Shown: one piece after another, positions 1 to 7,932 of the stretch
How the letters are laid out: each line of letters opens with the position of its first letter
How positions within the stretch are numbered: position 1 is the stretch's first letter
Assembly (NCBI RefSeq): GCF_024708915.1
Contig: NZ_JANJXQ010000027.1
Coordinates: forward strand, 1 to 21,474
Length of the DNA: 21,474 nucleotides
Direction of reading: 5' to 3'
DNA from: Thiobacillus sp.
GTDB taxonomy: Bacteria; Pseudomonadota; Gammaproteobacteria; Burkholderiales; Thiobacillaceae
Made by a program: the position numbers and the translations under genes
The notes under the pieces: model-generated
Seen by the model: the letters and a program-made list of their open reading frames with translations, nothing else
Told to the model about the DNA's origin: nothing
Databases searched by the model: none

Positions 1-1962
1 CCCGACACCGACGAGGCGCGCGAGACCACCCAGGAAATGGCGGAAGACTACATCCGCATGGGCTGCGCTGAAGTGAAAGCAATGACCGCGCCCGGCGGCA
101 ACGCCAACACCGGCAGCAGCAAGACCCTGCTGGTGGTGGGCGGCGGCGTCACCGGCATGACCACCGCGATCGAAGCGTCGAAGACCGGCTACCCGGTGGT
201 GCTGGTGGAGAAATCCGGCGCGCTCGGCGGCTGGGCTGCCAAGCTCTACAAGCGCGTGCCGGTGCATGAGCCGTACAAGTCCCCGATGGATACCGGTGTG
301 GCCGATCTGGCTTCGCAGGTGATGGGCGACAGCAACATCAAGCTGTATCTGAACGCCACCGTCGCCAAGACCGACGGCGCGCCGGGACGCTTCGTGGTCG
401 ACATCGCCACCGAATCGGGCGCGACCCATACCGAGGACATCGGCGCCATCGTGCAGGCGACCGGTTTCACCCTGTACGACATGAACAAGCTGCCGGAGCT
501 CGGCGGCGGCCAGTCGCCCAACGTGGTCGACCAGGCCGGCCTCGAAGCGCTGGCGACCGCCGCAGCGGCGGGCGACGGCACGATCCGCCGCCCGTCGGAC
601 GGCCAGCCGGTGAAGTCGGTGGTGTTCGTGCAGTGCGCCGGCCAGCGCGATACCAGTGGCCAGCACCTGTCGTACTGCTCGGGCTTCTGCTGCAACGCCA
701 GCATCAAGCAGGCGATGTACTTCAAGGATGCCAACCCGGCGGTCGACACCACCATCATCTACACGGATCTCCGCACGCCGGGCAACGGCGAGGACTTCTA
801 CCGCAGCGCGCAGGAGAAAGGCGTCGTCTTCACCAAGGGCAAGGTTGCCCAGGTGCTGCCCAACGGCGCCACCAGCACGGTGAAATTCCACGATCTGATC
901 CTCGACGACGCCGACGCCGCGATGGTGGACGTCGACCTGGTGGTGCTGGCCACCGGCCAGGTGGCGAACTCGGGCGTCAACATCGACGCGCTGACCAAGC
1001 CGCAGGTCGAAGGCCAGGAAGGCGAGCCGCAAGCCGCCGGCACGGTGGAAGTGAAGCCGATTTCCATCCTCAACCTGACCTATCGCCAGGGCCCGGATGT
1101 GCCACAGCTGAAGCAGGGCTTCACCGATTCGCACTTCATCTGCTTCCCCTACGAGACCCGCCGCACCGGCATCTACACTGCCGGCCCGGTGCGCCGCCCG
1201 ATGGACATCGCGCAGGCGCGCGAGGACGCCACCGGCGCCGCGCTGAAGGCGATCCAGGCGTTGGAGAACGCTGAACTCGGCCGCGCCGCGCACCCGCGTT
1301 CGGGTGATTTGTCGTTCCCCAAGGTGCGTCTCGAAGGCTGCACCCAGTGCAAGCGCTGCACGGTGGAATGCCCGTTCGGCGCCATCGACGAGGACGAGAA
1401 GCGCTTCCCGGTGTTCAACGAATCGCGCTGCCGCCGCTGCGGCACCTGCATGGGTGCCTGTCCGGTGCGCGTGATCTCGTTCGAGAACTACTCGGTCAAC
1501 ACCGTCGGCGCGCAGATCAAGGCAGTCGACATTCCCGACGAGTTCTCCGAGAAGCCGCGCATCCTCATCCTGGCGTGCGAGAACGATGCCTATCCGGCGC
1601 TCGACATGGCGGGCATGAACCGCAACGAGTACTCGGCCTTCGTGCGTATCATCCCGATCCGCTGTCTGGGTTCGGTCAACACCATCTGGATCACCGATGC
1701 GCTCAACGCCGGCTATGACGGCGTGATGCTGATGGGCTGCAAGTCCGGCGACGAATACCAGTGCCACTTCGTCAAGGGTTCCGAGCTGGGCCGTGTGCGC
1801 ATGTCCAAGATCGACGACACGCTGAAGACGCTGAACCTGGAATCGGAGCGGGTGCGCGATCTTGAAGTCGCCATCACCGACATCCAGCGGGTGCCCGAGA
1901 TGATCGACAAGTATGCCGCCGAACTGGTTGCCGTCGGCCCCAGCCCGTTCAAGGGATTCTAG
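1..1962 (+). CDS. qmoB: QmoB-like HdrA/MvhD flavoprotein (5' end outside window)
   Basis: Electron-transfer flavoprotein of the Qmo complex, which links APS reductase to the quinone pool and in sulfur oxidisers is thought to accept electrons from APS formation in the cytoplasm. The frame is open from base 1, so the start and probably about 100 N-terminal residues lie before the window; the ATG at 37 is internal. Counting from base 1, I see an FAD-binding glycine motif GGGVTG near residues 47-52, the HdrA-type cysteine cluster around C226, C230 and C231, and two 4Fe-4S ferredoxin motifs (C447, C450, C453, C457 and C477, C480, C483, C487). A C-terminal MvhD-like domain of about 130 residues carries further cysteines. 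HdrA plus MvhD in one chain is the QmoB architecture; the short sHdr-type HdrA lacks MvhD. hdrC and hdrB follow on the same strand. The main alternative is another HdrA-MvhD fusion. Confidence 0.9.
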   Translation, partial: PDTDEARETTQEMAEDYIRMGCAEVKAMTAPGGNANTGSSKTLLVVGGGVTGMTTAIEASKTGYPVVLVEKSGALGGWAAKLYKRVPVHEPYKSPMDTGVADLASQVMGDSNIKLYLNATVAKTDGAPGRFVVDIATESGATHTEDIGAIVQATGFTLYDMNKLPELGGGQSPNVVDQAGLEALATAAAAGDGTIRRPSDGQPVKSVVFVQCAGQRDTSGQHLSYCSGFCCNASIKQAMYFKDANPAVDTTIIYTDLRTPGNGEDFYRSAQEKGVVFTKGKVAQVLPNGATSTVKFHDLILDDADAAMVDVDLVVLATGQVANSGVNIDALTKPQVEGQEGEPQAAGTVEVKPISILNLTYRQGPDVPQLKQGFTDSHFICFPYETRRTGIYTAGPVRRPMDIAQAREDATGAALKAIQALENAELGRAAHPRSGDLSFPKVRLEGCTQCKRCTVECPFGAIDEDEKRFPVFNESRCRRCGTCMGACPVRVISFENYSVNTVGAQIKAVDIPDEFSEKPRILILACENDAYPALDMAGMNRNEYSAFVRIIPIRCLGSVNTIWITDALNAGYDGVMLMGCKSGDEYQCHFVKGSELGRVRMSKIDDTLKTLNLESERVRDLEVAITDIQRVPEMIDKYAAELVAVGPSPFKGF

Positions 1963-2014
1963 TCATGCATCGGCCATTTTTGACGATGCATCATTCAGCA
2001 GGCAAGGACAGAGC

Positions 2015-2647
2015 ATGAGCGCAAACACCGCAGTGGCGGACAAGTACCGCAACAATTTCCTGAAGGAAATCGAAGAACAGGTCGAGATGGGCGACTGGGT
2101 CAAGATGTGCATGCAATGCGGCGTCTGCTCCGGCTCCTGTCCGACCAATTTTCAGAGCGCATGGGAACATCCGCCGCAGGAAATCTTCATGATGATCCGC
2201 GCCGGCAAGCGCGAGGAAGTGCTGACCACCACCTCGATGTGGAACTGCACCTCCTGCTACAACTGCATCGTGCGCTGCCCGCGCAAGCTGCCGATCACCC
2301 ACATCATGCACGGCATCGCCGAATACGCGCACCGCATCGGCATGGCGCCGAAGATGCAGCCGACACGCTTTTTTAGCGGCCTGTTCTGGAAAAATTGCAC
2401 CCATACCGGACGTGTCAACGAACTCAAGCTGTCGATGGGTCTGTATTTCAAGGATGGCTTCGTTCAGGGCATCAAGAACGGTATGGCGATGCAGGCGGTC
2501 GCGCTGGGCCTGGTCAAGGCCAGGCGGCTGAACGTGATGGAGCTGTTCGGCGGCCACAAGTGCAAGGATCAGAAGGGCATCCAGTCGATGCTGAAGAAGG
2601 CCTACGAAATCGAGCGCAGCCGCAAGGCCGCCAGGATGGCAGGCTGA
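2015..2647 (+). CDS. hdrC: HdrC-like 4Fe-4S subunit, soluble, of a Qmo-Hdr complex
   Basis: Iron-sulfur subunit that relays electrons between the HdrA/QmoB flavoprotein and HdrB. It has 210 residues with two cubane 4Fe-4S motifs: C32, C35, C38, C42-P and C78, C81, C84, C88-P. I see no transmembrane segment, so it matches HdrC and not QmoC, which is an HdrC fused to a cytochrome-b-like membrane domain. I chose the ATG at 2015 because AAGGA lies at 2004-2008 and because a start at 1913 would overlap the end of qmoB by 50 bases with unrelated residues. The gap to qmoB is 52 bases and to hdrB 10 bases, so one operon is likely. Residues 90-210 are less conserved and basic. Confidence 0.9.
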   Translation: MSANTAVADKYRNNFLKEIEEQVEMGDWVKMCMQCGVCSGSCPTNFQSAWEHPPQEIFMMIRAGKREEVLTTTSMWNCTSCYNCIVRCPRKLPITHIMHGIAEYAHRIGMAPKMQPTRFFSGLFWKNCTHTGRVNELKLSMGLYFKDGFVQGIKNGMAMQAVALGLVKARRLNVMELFGGHKCKDQKGIQSMLKKAYEIERSRKAARMAG

Positions 2648-2657
2648 GGAGAGAGAT

Positions 2658-3569
2658 ATGGCCAAACATGAATACGCATTTTACCCCGGCTGCTCGTCGC
2701 AGAAGGGGGCTTCCGCTTCCAATTATCTGACCTCGGTCGAGTCGATGTGCAAGACGCTCGACGTCAAGCTCACTGAAATCCCCGACTGGAACTGCTGCGG
2801 CGCCTCCATCGGTTATGCGGAAGCCGGCGAACTGCCGCGCCACGTGCTGAATGCGCGCAACTTCGCGCTGTCCGAGCAAAACCTGCCCGGACAGGAAATC
2901 GTCGCCACCTGCGCCGCCTGCTGGCTGGGCGCGCGCGAAACCCGCGAACGCCTGACGCATTCCGACACCTTGATGGCGGACACCCGCGAAGCGCTGAAGG
3001 AAGCCGGCCTCACGATCAACGAGATGCCCGAAATCCGCCACATGGTCGAAGTGCTGATCGAAGATCTCGGCTTCGACGAAATGGCCAAGCACGTCGTGCG
3101 TCCGCTCGAAGGCGTCAAGATCGCCGGCTACGTCGGCTGCCAGACCAACCGCCCGTTCGGCGTCGCCGGCGAGTCGTTCGAGAACCCGGTGTATCTCGAC
3201 AAGATGGTCGAGATGGTCGGCGCCGAACCGATCCCGGAATACGAGCAGAAAGTGACCTGCTGCGGCGGTGCGCTGGCGTTCTCCGAGCCGGAAAAGGCGC
3301 AGGCGCAGATCAAGGACATCGTCGAGTCGGCCTACGACCACGGCGCCGAAATGATCGTCACGCCGTGCCCGCTGTGCCAGGCCAACGTCGAAATCTACCA
3401 GGGCCAGATCAACAAGCGCTACGGCACCAAGTTCGACATCCCGGTGATGTACTACAGCCAGCTGATGGTGGTGGCCTACGGCGGCAGCGCCAAGGATGCC
3501 GCATTGAACGGCCAGGTGATCAAGGCGCGCCGGCTGGAGGAAATTGCCGCCAAGCCGGTCAAGCGCTGA
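2658..3569 (+). CDS. hdrB: HdrB-like subunit with two CCG (noncubane 4Fe-4S) motifs
   Basis: Catalytic-type subunit of heterodisulfide-reductase-like complexes. In methanogens HdrB carries two noncubane 4Fe-4S clusters that reduce a disulfide; the substrate here is unknown. In 303 residues both CCG signatures are complete: C12, C46-C47-G, C85-x-x-C88, and C161, C201-C202-G, C237-x-x-C240. An intact pair suggests a working redox site and not a vestigial subunit. The ATG at 2658 has a GAGGAGAG purine-rich ribosome site 10 bases after the hdrC stop. The gene ends at a strong intrinsic terminator, so it is the last of the operon. The same fold occurs in GlpC, LutA and TmcB proteins, but the neighbours favour a Qmo-linked HdrB. 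Confidence 0.9.
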   Translation: MAKHEYAFYPGCSSQKGASASNYLTSVESMCKTLDVKLTEIPDWNCCGASIGYAEAGELPRHVLNARNFALSEQNLPGQEIVATCAACWLGARETRERLTHSDTLMADTREALKEAGLTINEMPEIRHMVEVLIEDLGFDEMAKHVVRPLEGVKIAGYVGCQTNRPFGVAGESFENPVYLDKMVEMVGAEPIPEYEQKVTCCGGALAFSEPEKAQAQIKDIVESAYDHGAEMIVTPCPLCQANVEIYQGQINKRYGTKFDIPVMYYSQLMVVAYGGSAKDAALNGQVIKARRLEEIAAKPVKR

Positions 3570-3590
3570 GTCCTTTCAGCCGCACACCAG

Positions 3591-3617
3591 ACAGGGGCCG
3601 CGCGCCCCTGTTTTTTT
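3591..3617 (+). terminator. Rho-independent terminator of the qmo-hdr operon
   Basis: A perfect 8-bp stem, ACAGGGGC at 3591-3598 and GCCCCTGT at 3604-3611, with a 5-base loop, runs into seven T residues at 3611-3617. It begins 21 bases after the hdrB stop codon. Stem strength and the T tract fit a classical intrinsic terminator on the plus strand. Confidence 0.9.
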
Positions 3618-3700
3618 GCCCGATCAGGAGCAAACAAGGGCCGCCCGCGATTCCGGGCCCGGCAGCACGCCCCGGCCTTGACGGTGCCCGTAGCCTGCCA

Positions 3701-3728
3701 TTGGCTTATTCCCGCAGTCATCTAATGT
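3701..3728 (+). promoter_or_regulatory. Possible sigma-70 promoter for the PilJ-domain gene
   Basis: TTGGCT at 3701-3706 and TAATGT at 3723-3728 are separated by 16 bases, a weak match to -35 and -10 boxes. They lie about 55 bases before the GTG start at 3784 and after the hdrB terminator, so a separate promoter is needed somewhere here. The assignment of these exact hexamers is tentative. Confidence 0.3.
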
Positions 3729-3783
3729 AAATACGCGGGGGCGGAGTATCCCGGTCCCCTTGTTTTTTTTGCAGGAGATTCTT

Positions 3784-4668
3784 GTGGACAAGCTCTTATT
3801 CGGCGCATGCCTCATCGCGGGGTTTCCTTTTGCGGCATCGCCTTCGTTTGCGCTCGCCGCGGTGTCCGCGGTGGAGACAAGGCTGGATGCGGCATCCGCC
3901 GTCAGCGTGGCGGGCGAACAGCGCATGCTCTCGCAGCGGATGGTGAAGGCGTATCTCATGCTCGGACAGGGAATCCGCACTGATGATGCCCGGGCCATCC
4001 TGCAGGAGTCGATCAGGCAGTTCGAGTCCCGGCTCGCGGTGCTGAAGGCGTTCCAGCCAACGCCGAAAGTGCGGACCGCAGTCGCCGCTCTGGCGGGCGC
4101 CTGGGAGCAGTGCAGGGTGCTGTTGAGCGCGGCACCGAGCAAGCAGGGCGCGGTCGCGCTTTACGACGCTAACGAGGCGCTGCAGCAAGCGGCGCACAGC
4201 GCGGGACTGGCATACGAGGATGCCGCGGGCGCGGCGGCCGACCGCTCGACCAGCGTCGCAGGGCGCCAGCACATGCTGTTGCAGCGCATGGCCAAATTCT
4301 ACTTCTACCGGACGTGGGAGCTCTACGACGCCCCGGCCGACATGGAACTGCACCTCAGCCGGGCGCATTTCACCGCCGTGCTGAACCAGATCGAGCGTTC
4401 GTCCCTTGCGTCGGCGCAGGTCAAGGCGGGGGCCGCGCAAGTCCGGCGCGAGTGGGAACCATATCAGCAGGTGCTGTTCGCGAGCCAGGATCCGGTGAAG
4501 ATGCGCCGGGATGCCGCGCGGGTGGCCGAACTCAGCGAGCGGGTGGTCGCGGTGGCGGAGAATCTGGCCGCCCGGCTCGTGACGGAGGGCCAGGGCGCCA
4601 GGCTCGTGGCTCGCGAGGTACCGCAGTCAGTCGACATGTCCGTTTTTTCCGGCAGGATGCTCAAGTAG
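3784..4668 (+). CDS. Secreted protein with two PilJ/NarX-type N-terminal sensor domains
   Basis: Predicted periplasmic protein of 294 residues. The GTG at 3784 is preferred over a TTG at 3760 because AGGAG lies at 3773-3777, six bases away, and the protein then opens with a clean signal peptide (DKLLFGACLIAG core, Ala-rich cleavage near residues 23-26). Two helical repeats follow, each starting with the PilJ-type motif: AGEQRMLSQRM at 43-53 and AGRQHMLLQRMAK at 159-171. This domain (PF13675 family, by recall) normally forms the periplasmic input module of membrane chemoreceptors or NarX-type kinases. Here no transmembrane helix, HAMP, kinase or methyl-accepting part follows. It may bind a small ligand and act with a membrane partner encoded elsewhere; the ligand is unknown. 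The gene stands alone between a terminator and a convergent gene. Confidence 0.8.
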   Translation: MDKLLFGACLIAGFPFAASPSFALAAVSAVETRLDAASAVSVAGEQRMLSQRMVKAYLMLGQGIRTDDARAILQESIRQFESRLAVLKAFQPTPKVRTAVAALAGAWEQCRVLLSAAPSKQGAVALYDANEALQQAAHSAGLAYEDAAGAAADRSTSVAGRQHMLLQRMAKFYFYRTWELYDAPADMELHLSRAHFTAVLNQIERSSLASAQVKAGAAQVRREWEPYQQVLFASQDPVKMRRDAARVAELSERVVAVAENLAARLVTEGQGARLVAREVPQSVDMSVFSGRMLK

Positions 4669-4752
4669 GCGCGTCGCGCCGCCCCTGATCCGTCCGCTTG
4701 CGCAGGCGCTCGGGGGCGGGGGTATCGGCAGTGTCCCAACGCGATCGGCAAT

Positions 4753-4769
4753 GCGGGCGTCTTGCCCGC
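4753..4769. terminator. Hairpin between convergent genes
   Basis: GCGGGC at 4753-4758 and GCCCGC at 4764-4769 form a 6-bp stem with a 5-base loop. It lies in the 123-base gap between two genes that end towards each other (3784-4668 and 4792-5637). A second palindrome, GGCGCG-T-CGCGCC, sits at 4668-4680. Neither is followed by a T tract, so a terminator role is only suggested by position. Confidence 0.35.
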
Positions 4770-4791
4770 CGGCAGGCATGGCGCCCCGCCC

Positions 4792-5637
4792 TCATTCCGC
4801 TACCTCCACCCGGCGCGAGGATACGCCGAATATCCAGCTCATCGCGATTCCCGCCGAGACGGCGCCCTTCGTTTCGACCAGCGGGCTGTTCTCGTAGACC
4901 GCGCCGGATAGCGCGTCGTAGCGCAGGTAGCCGCCCACCCAGTAGCGTGGGAAGCGCCGGGTCAATGTGACCATGACCTGCGAGCCGGAATAGCCACCCG
5001 CCGCGTCGTAGGCGGGGCGGGTCGCAGTCGCCTCGGCCGGCCTCACCGAATAGAAATATCCGTTGTATTCGCGGTCATTGAAATAGGGGCCGCCCTGCAA
5101 GCTGAAGTTCCAGCCGGACAGGCCGGGCGGACCCCGCATTTCAAAAATGAGATTGGGCGAGAACAGCCAGCCGATCTGCCTTGGGTCGCGCTCGACCGTG
5201 ATCGCGGTGCGTACCGGCAGTCTCAGGTCCAGCCGCATCCTGCGGTCGGCCGAGCGCCACAGGTGGAGGTTGGCGGTCGGCCCGACCTCGGCCGTGGGCC
5301 GAAGCTCGTCCATTCCCTGTCGCGCCGGGTTGTCGCCGTCGAGCGCCGGCAGGGTGCCGTTGAGGCTGACGTTGGCCTCGAACCGTTCGCTTTCGTACAG
5401 CAGTCCGCGCAGCCCGCCCTGATCCGCCTGCAGGAATTCCCCGCGATAGACGAGATAGGGGACCGGCAGCAGATGGACGTTGGTGACGCCCGAGCCACGG
5501 TAGTCGGGCATCGATAACACCGCGAGGCCGGCGCCGATTTCCCACAGCGGCCGGGTCTCCGCATGGCACACGGGCAGGGCCAGCAGTCCGGCGAATGTCA
5601 GGGCGGCGGCGGGTAGTCGGGCAATGGTTCTCAGCAT
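4792..5637 (-). CDS. MipA/OmpV family outer-membrane protein
   Basis: Probable outer-membrane beta-barrel of the MipA/OmpV family; E. coli MipA is a scaffold for the murein hydrolase MltA, while many relatives have no known role. The start at 5637 gives 281 residues with a textbook signal peptide (MLRTIARLPAAALTF core, cleavage after VCHA near residue 26). The mature protein shows the family pattern: an early GAGLAVLSMPDYRGS segment, a LPVPYLVYRGEFL segment, alternating aromatic strands, and a C-terminal AGIAMSWIFG strand. A longer reading from 6159 would overlap ada by 460 bases and is rejected. ada lies 62 bases upstream on the same strand, so read-through from ada is possible, though no functional link is obvious. 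The ribosome site is weak. Confidence 0.85.
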   Translation of the reverse strand: MLRTIARLPAAALTFAGLLALPVCHAETRPLWEIGAGLAVLSMPDYRGSGVTNVHLLPVPYLVYRGEFLQADQGGLRGLLYESERFEANVSLNGTLPALDGDNPARQGMDELRPTAEVGPTANLHLWRSADRRMRLDLRLPVRTAITVERDPRQIGWLFSPNLIFEMRGPPGLSGWNFSLQGGPYFNDREYNGYFYSVRPAEATATRPAYDAAGGYSGSQVMVTLTRRFPRYWVGGYLRYDALSGAVYENSPLVETKGAVSAGIAMSWIFGVSSRRVEVAE

Positions 5638-5699
5638 GCGTGTGAGTCCAGTTCCATCCCTACGAGCATAGAAGATGACGGGATGAGCACGCTGCGGTG

Positions 5700-6791
5700 T
5701 TATTTCTTGCCTTCGCGCCGCAGCAGGTCCGCTTTGCGTGCGCTCCCCCAGCGGTATCCGGCAAGCGTCCCGTCGGCACGGACGGCACGGTGGCAGGGAA
5801 TCGCTAACGCCACCAGGTTGCCGGCGCAGGCGCGGCCCACCGCACGCGCCGCCCCGGGCTGCCCGATGCGCCCGGCAATCTCGGCATAGCTCGCGGTCTC
5901 GCCCGCAGGGATCGCCTGCAGCGCCTGCCAGACGCGGCGCTGGAAAACCGTTCCCTGCACATCCAGCGGCAGATCCAGCACCCCCTGCGGCTGCTCGACA
6001 TAAGCGATCACCCGGGTGATCCAGCGTTTGAATTCGGTGTCGGCCGGTTCGAACTGCGCCTGCGGAAAGCGGGTCCGCAAGCGCTCGGTCAGGGCCTGCG
6101 CATCGTCGCCGAATTCGATGGCGCACACGCCCTTGCGCGTGGCGGCGACCAGGATCCACCCCAGCGCGCAGGGCTCGACGGCATGGCGGATGTATTCGCC
6201 GGTGCCGCCCTTGCGATAGCTTCCGGGCGCCATGCCGAGCATGGCGGGCGCCTCGGCGTAAAAGCGCCCGGCCGAGCTGAATCCGGCGTCGTAGATGGCG
6301 GCGGTCACCGACTGCGCGGTTTGCAACGAGGCCGCTGCCCGCCTGGCCAGGACGGCCTTGTGGAACGCCTTGGGGGTGATTCCAGTGGCGGCCTTGAAGA
6401 TGCGGTGAAAATGATGCGGGCTCATCCCGGCCTGTTGCGCCAGCTGCGCAAGCGACAGCGCCGACGCACTCTGCTCGATGCTCTGGCAGGCCTGCAGCAC
6501 CAGCGCGTTGCGTCTTTGCTGTTGCGAAGGCGCATCCGGGCGGCAGCGTTTACAGGGGCGGTAGCCCGCAGCGGCGGCACGTTCGTTCGACTCGAAGAAT
6601 TCCACATTCTCACGCCTGGCCGCGCGCGACGGGCACGAAGGCCGGCAGTACACGCCGGTGGTTCTGACCGCATAGACGAATTCGCCGTCAGCCTGCGGGT
6701 TGCGGCGGGCAACGGCCTGCCAGCGCCGATCGGCAAGCTGCGTGGTCCCCGTCGGGACAGCGTTCGGCAAGGCGGCAGATTCGGTATCCAT
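5700..6791 (-). CDS. ada: Ada: bifunctional DNA methyl-phosphotriester / O6-alkylguanine methyltransferase and AraC-type regulator
   Basis: DNA alkylation repair protein and transcription activator of the adaptive response, 363 residues (E. coli Ada has 354). In order: a zinc-binding N-domain with C49, C53, C80 and C83 in the same spacing as E. coli C38, C42, C69 and C72 (C49 would be the phosphotriester acceptor); an AraC-type helix-turn-helix at about 95-195 (SLAQLAQQAGMSPHHFHRIF); and a C-terminal O6-methyltransferase domain with IPCHRAV, C333 being the acceptor. Methylation of C49 in the family turns the protein into an activator of its own gene. The start at 6791 lacks a strong ribosome site, so a nearby alternative start is possible. 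It diverges from the gene at 6938, with 146 bases between them. Confidence 0.95.
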   Translation of the reverse strand: MDTESAALPNAVPTGTTQLADRRWQAVARRNPQADGEFVYAVRTTGVYCRPSCPSRAARRENVEFFESNERAAAAGYRPCKRCRPDAPSQQQRRNALVLQACQSIEQSASALSLAQLAQQAGMSPHHFHRIFKAATGITPKAFHKAVLARRAAASLQTAQSVTAAIYDAGFSSAGRFYAEAPAMLGMAPGSYRKGGTGEYIRHAVEPCALGWILVAATRKGVCAIEFGDDAQALTERLRTRFPQAQFEPADTEFKRWITRVIAYVEQPQGVLDLPLDVQGTVFQRRVWQALQAIPAGETASYAEIAGRIGQPGAARAVGRACAGNLVALAIPCHRAVRADGTLAGYRWGSARKADLLRREGKK

Positions 6792-6903
6792 GGTGGAGAT
6801 TCGGCTGGAGTTTGATGGCTACAGTGTCGACCGGTTTGGCGCGGCCCGCAATCCGGAACTTGCGGCCGAATCCCGTGCCTGTCGCACCGCTCGCCAAGCG
6901 GCG

Positions 6904-6933
6904 GTATGCTTACGTTTTGCCGGAAAAGCATAC
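6904..6933. promoter_or_regulatory. Perfect 8-bp inverted repeat overlapping a -10-like box
   Basis: GTATGCTT at 6904-6911 is mirrored by AAGCATAC at 6926-6933, with 14 bases between. The right arm ends four bases before the ATG at 6938, and the left arm contains TATGCT at 6905-6910, which resembles a -10 box. The layout fits an operator for a dimeric repressor, or an RNA hairpin that would hide the ribosome site (GGA at 6922-6924). No regulator can be named. Confidence 0.45.
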
Positions 6934-6937
6934 GAAC

Positions 6938-7246
6938 ATGAAAAAAGCCCAAAACCTCAACCAGCTGATCGACCTGGTGCACGAAGCGGTATACGAAGTC
7001 GACGAATTGCGCGCCTGCCTGGAACACGACGACGACGAGGCGTCCACCTATACGCCGTTTCTGGACGATCTCGACAGGATGCTGCGCGAGCTGCACGAAT
7101 CGATGGTGTCCGGGAACTATGCGGGGGTGGGAAAAGGCGAGGATCTGGCCTTCATCCCGCTGTTCAAGAAACACGAGCGCAGCATTCCGTTCCGCGAACT
7201 GCTGCGCACCATCAATGCGACGCACCGCGAGGGATACGAGCCTTGA
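6938..7246 (+). CDS. Unrecognised acidic cytosolic protein of 102 aa
   Basis: I do not recognise this family. The protein has no signal peptide, membrane segment or cysteine pair; its single cysteine lies in the ELRACLEHDDDEA segment. It looks helical, with an amphipathic start (NLNQLIDLVHEAVYEVDELR), an acidic stretch, and a second helical part (FLDDLDRMLRELHESMVSG). The C-terminal half is mixed (GEDLAFIPLFKKHERSIPFRELL). The ATG at 6938 was chosen because the residues upstream to 6812 look non-coding (Pro/Arg-rich and running into the ada promoter zone) and because MKKAQNL is a typical start. The ribosome site is weak. It diverges from ada and converges with the GST gene. Codon use looks like that of its neighbours, so I think it is real. 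Confidence 0.7.
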   Translation: MKKAQNLNQLIDLVHEAVYEVDELRACLEHDDDEASTYTPFLDDLDRMLRELHESMVSGNYAGVGKGEDLAFIPLFKKHERSIPFRELLRTINATHREGYEP

Positions 7247-7323
7247 AGGGAGGCCCAGGAAGCTGCGACGACGGGCTTTCGATATCTGTCCGCTTCGATA
7301 CCTGATGCCCATGGCCGTCCGGT

Positions 7324-7932
7324 TTACTTGAGCAACCCTTCCTCGGCCAGCGCCTGCTGCACCGCTGGGCGCGCCGCCACGCGGCCCTGATAGGCCGCCA
7401 GCGCGGGCCAGGGCGAAAGATCGAGGCCGACATGCGGCGCCCACGAACTTACCGTGAAAAGGTAGGCGTCCGCTATGGTGAATTGTTCGCCCATGAGATA
7501 GGGCTGCGTCTCAAGTACTGCCGCAACATGAGCGAAACGCTGGGCCAGTCGCTCGGTGAACAAGGCCTTGCAGTCAGGCGGTACGCGCGAGTCGAACAGG
7601 GACGAATAGGTCTTATGCAGCTCGGTGGAGATGAAGTTCAGCCACTGCATGAGGCGGTACCGCGCCCGGCTGCCGTAAACCGGCGCGAGTTCCTTGTCTT
7701 CGGCCTGGTCTGCCAGATACTGCACGATGGCCGGTCCTTCCGTGAGCACATCGCCGTCCGCCAGAGCCAACGCGGGAACATAGCCATCCGGATTGATCTT
7801 GCGGTAATCCTCGCCGGATTCTGTCCGACCGGTCTCCAGGTCGACGCGTACCAGTTCCACAGGCATGCCAGTCTCGATCGCCACGATGTGAGGGGAAAGG
7901 GAGCAGGCTCCCGGGCTGTAATAGAGTTTCAT
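7324..7932 (-). CDS. Beta-class glutathione S-transferase
   Basis: Cytosolic transferase that conjugates or reduces electrophiles and peroxides with glutathione, 202 residues, normal for the bacterial beta class. The thioredoxin-like N-domain starts MKLYYSPGAC, with C10 in the position of the beta-class active cysteine. The cis-proline site is at YVP53, and TEGPAIVQYL at 64-73 is the glutathione gamma-glutamyl site. The helical C-domain holds H106 (STELHKTY), also characteristic of beta-class enzymes. A ribosome site (AAGAAGG on the minus strand, 7941-7947) precedes the ATG at 7932. A 33-codon ORF overlaps the start codon as ATGA (see findings). The gene converges with 6938-7246. Its substrate cannot be told from sequence. 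Confidence 0.93.
   Translation of the reverse strand: MKLYYSPGACSLSPHIVAIETGMPVELVRVDLETGRTESGEDYRKINPDGYVPALALADGDVLTEGPAIVQYLADQAEDKELAPVYGSRARYRLMQWLNFISTELHKTYSSLFDSRVPPDCKALFTERLAQRFAHVAAVLETQPYLMGEQFTIADAYLFTVSSWAPHVGLDLSPWPALAAYQGRVAARPAVQQALAEEGLLK

Noticed and set aside
633..1274. 213-codon frame inside qmoB
   Set aside because: His/Arg/Gly-rich out-of-frame translation of conserved qmoB sequence.
1913..2014. Upstream start for hdrC at 1913
   Set aside because: It overlaps the qmoB end and adds 34 residues unlike HdrC; the ATG at 2015 has a ribosome site.
5638..6159. N-terminal extension of the MipA-family gene up to 6159
   Set aside because: It would overlap ada by about 460 bases in another frame, and the start at 5637 gives a perfect signal peptide.
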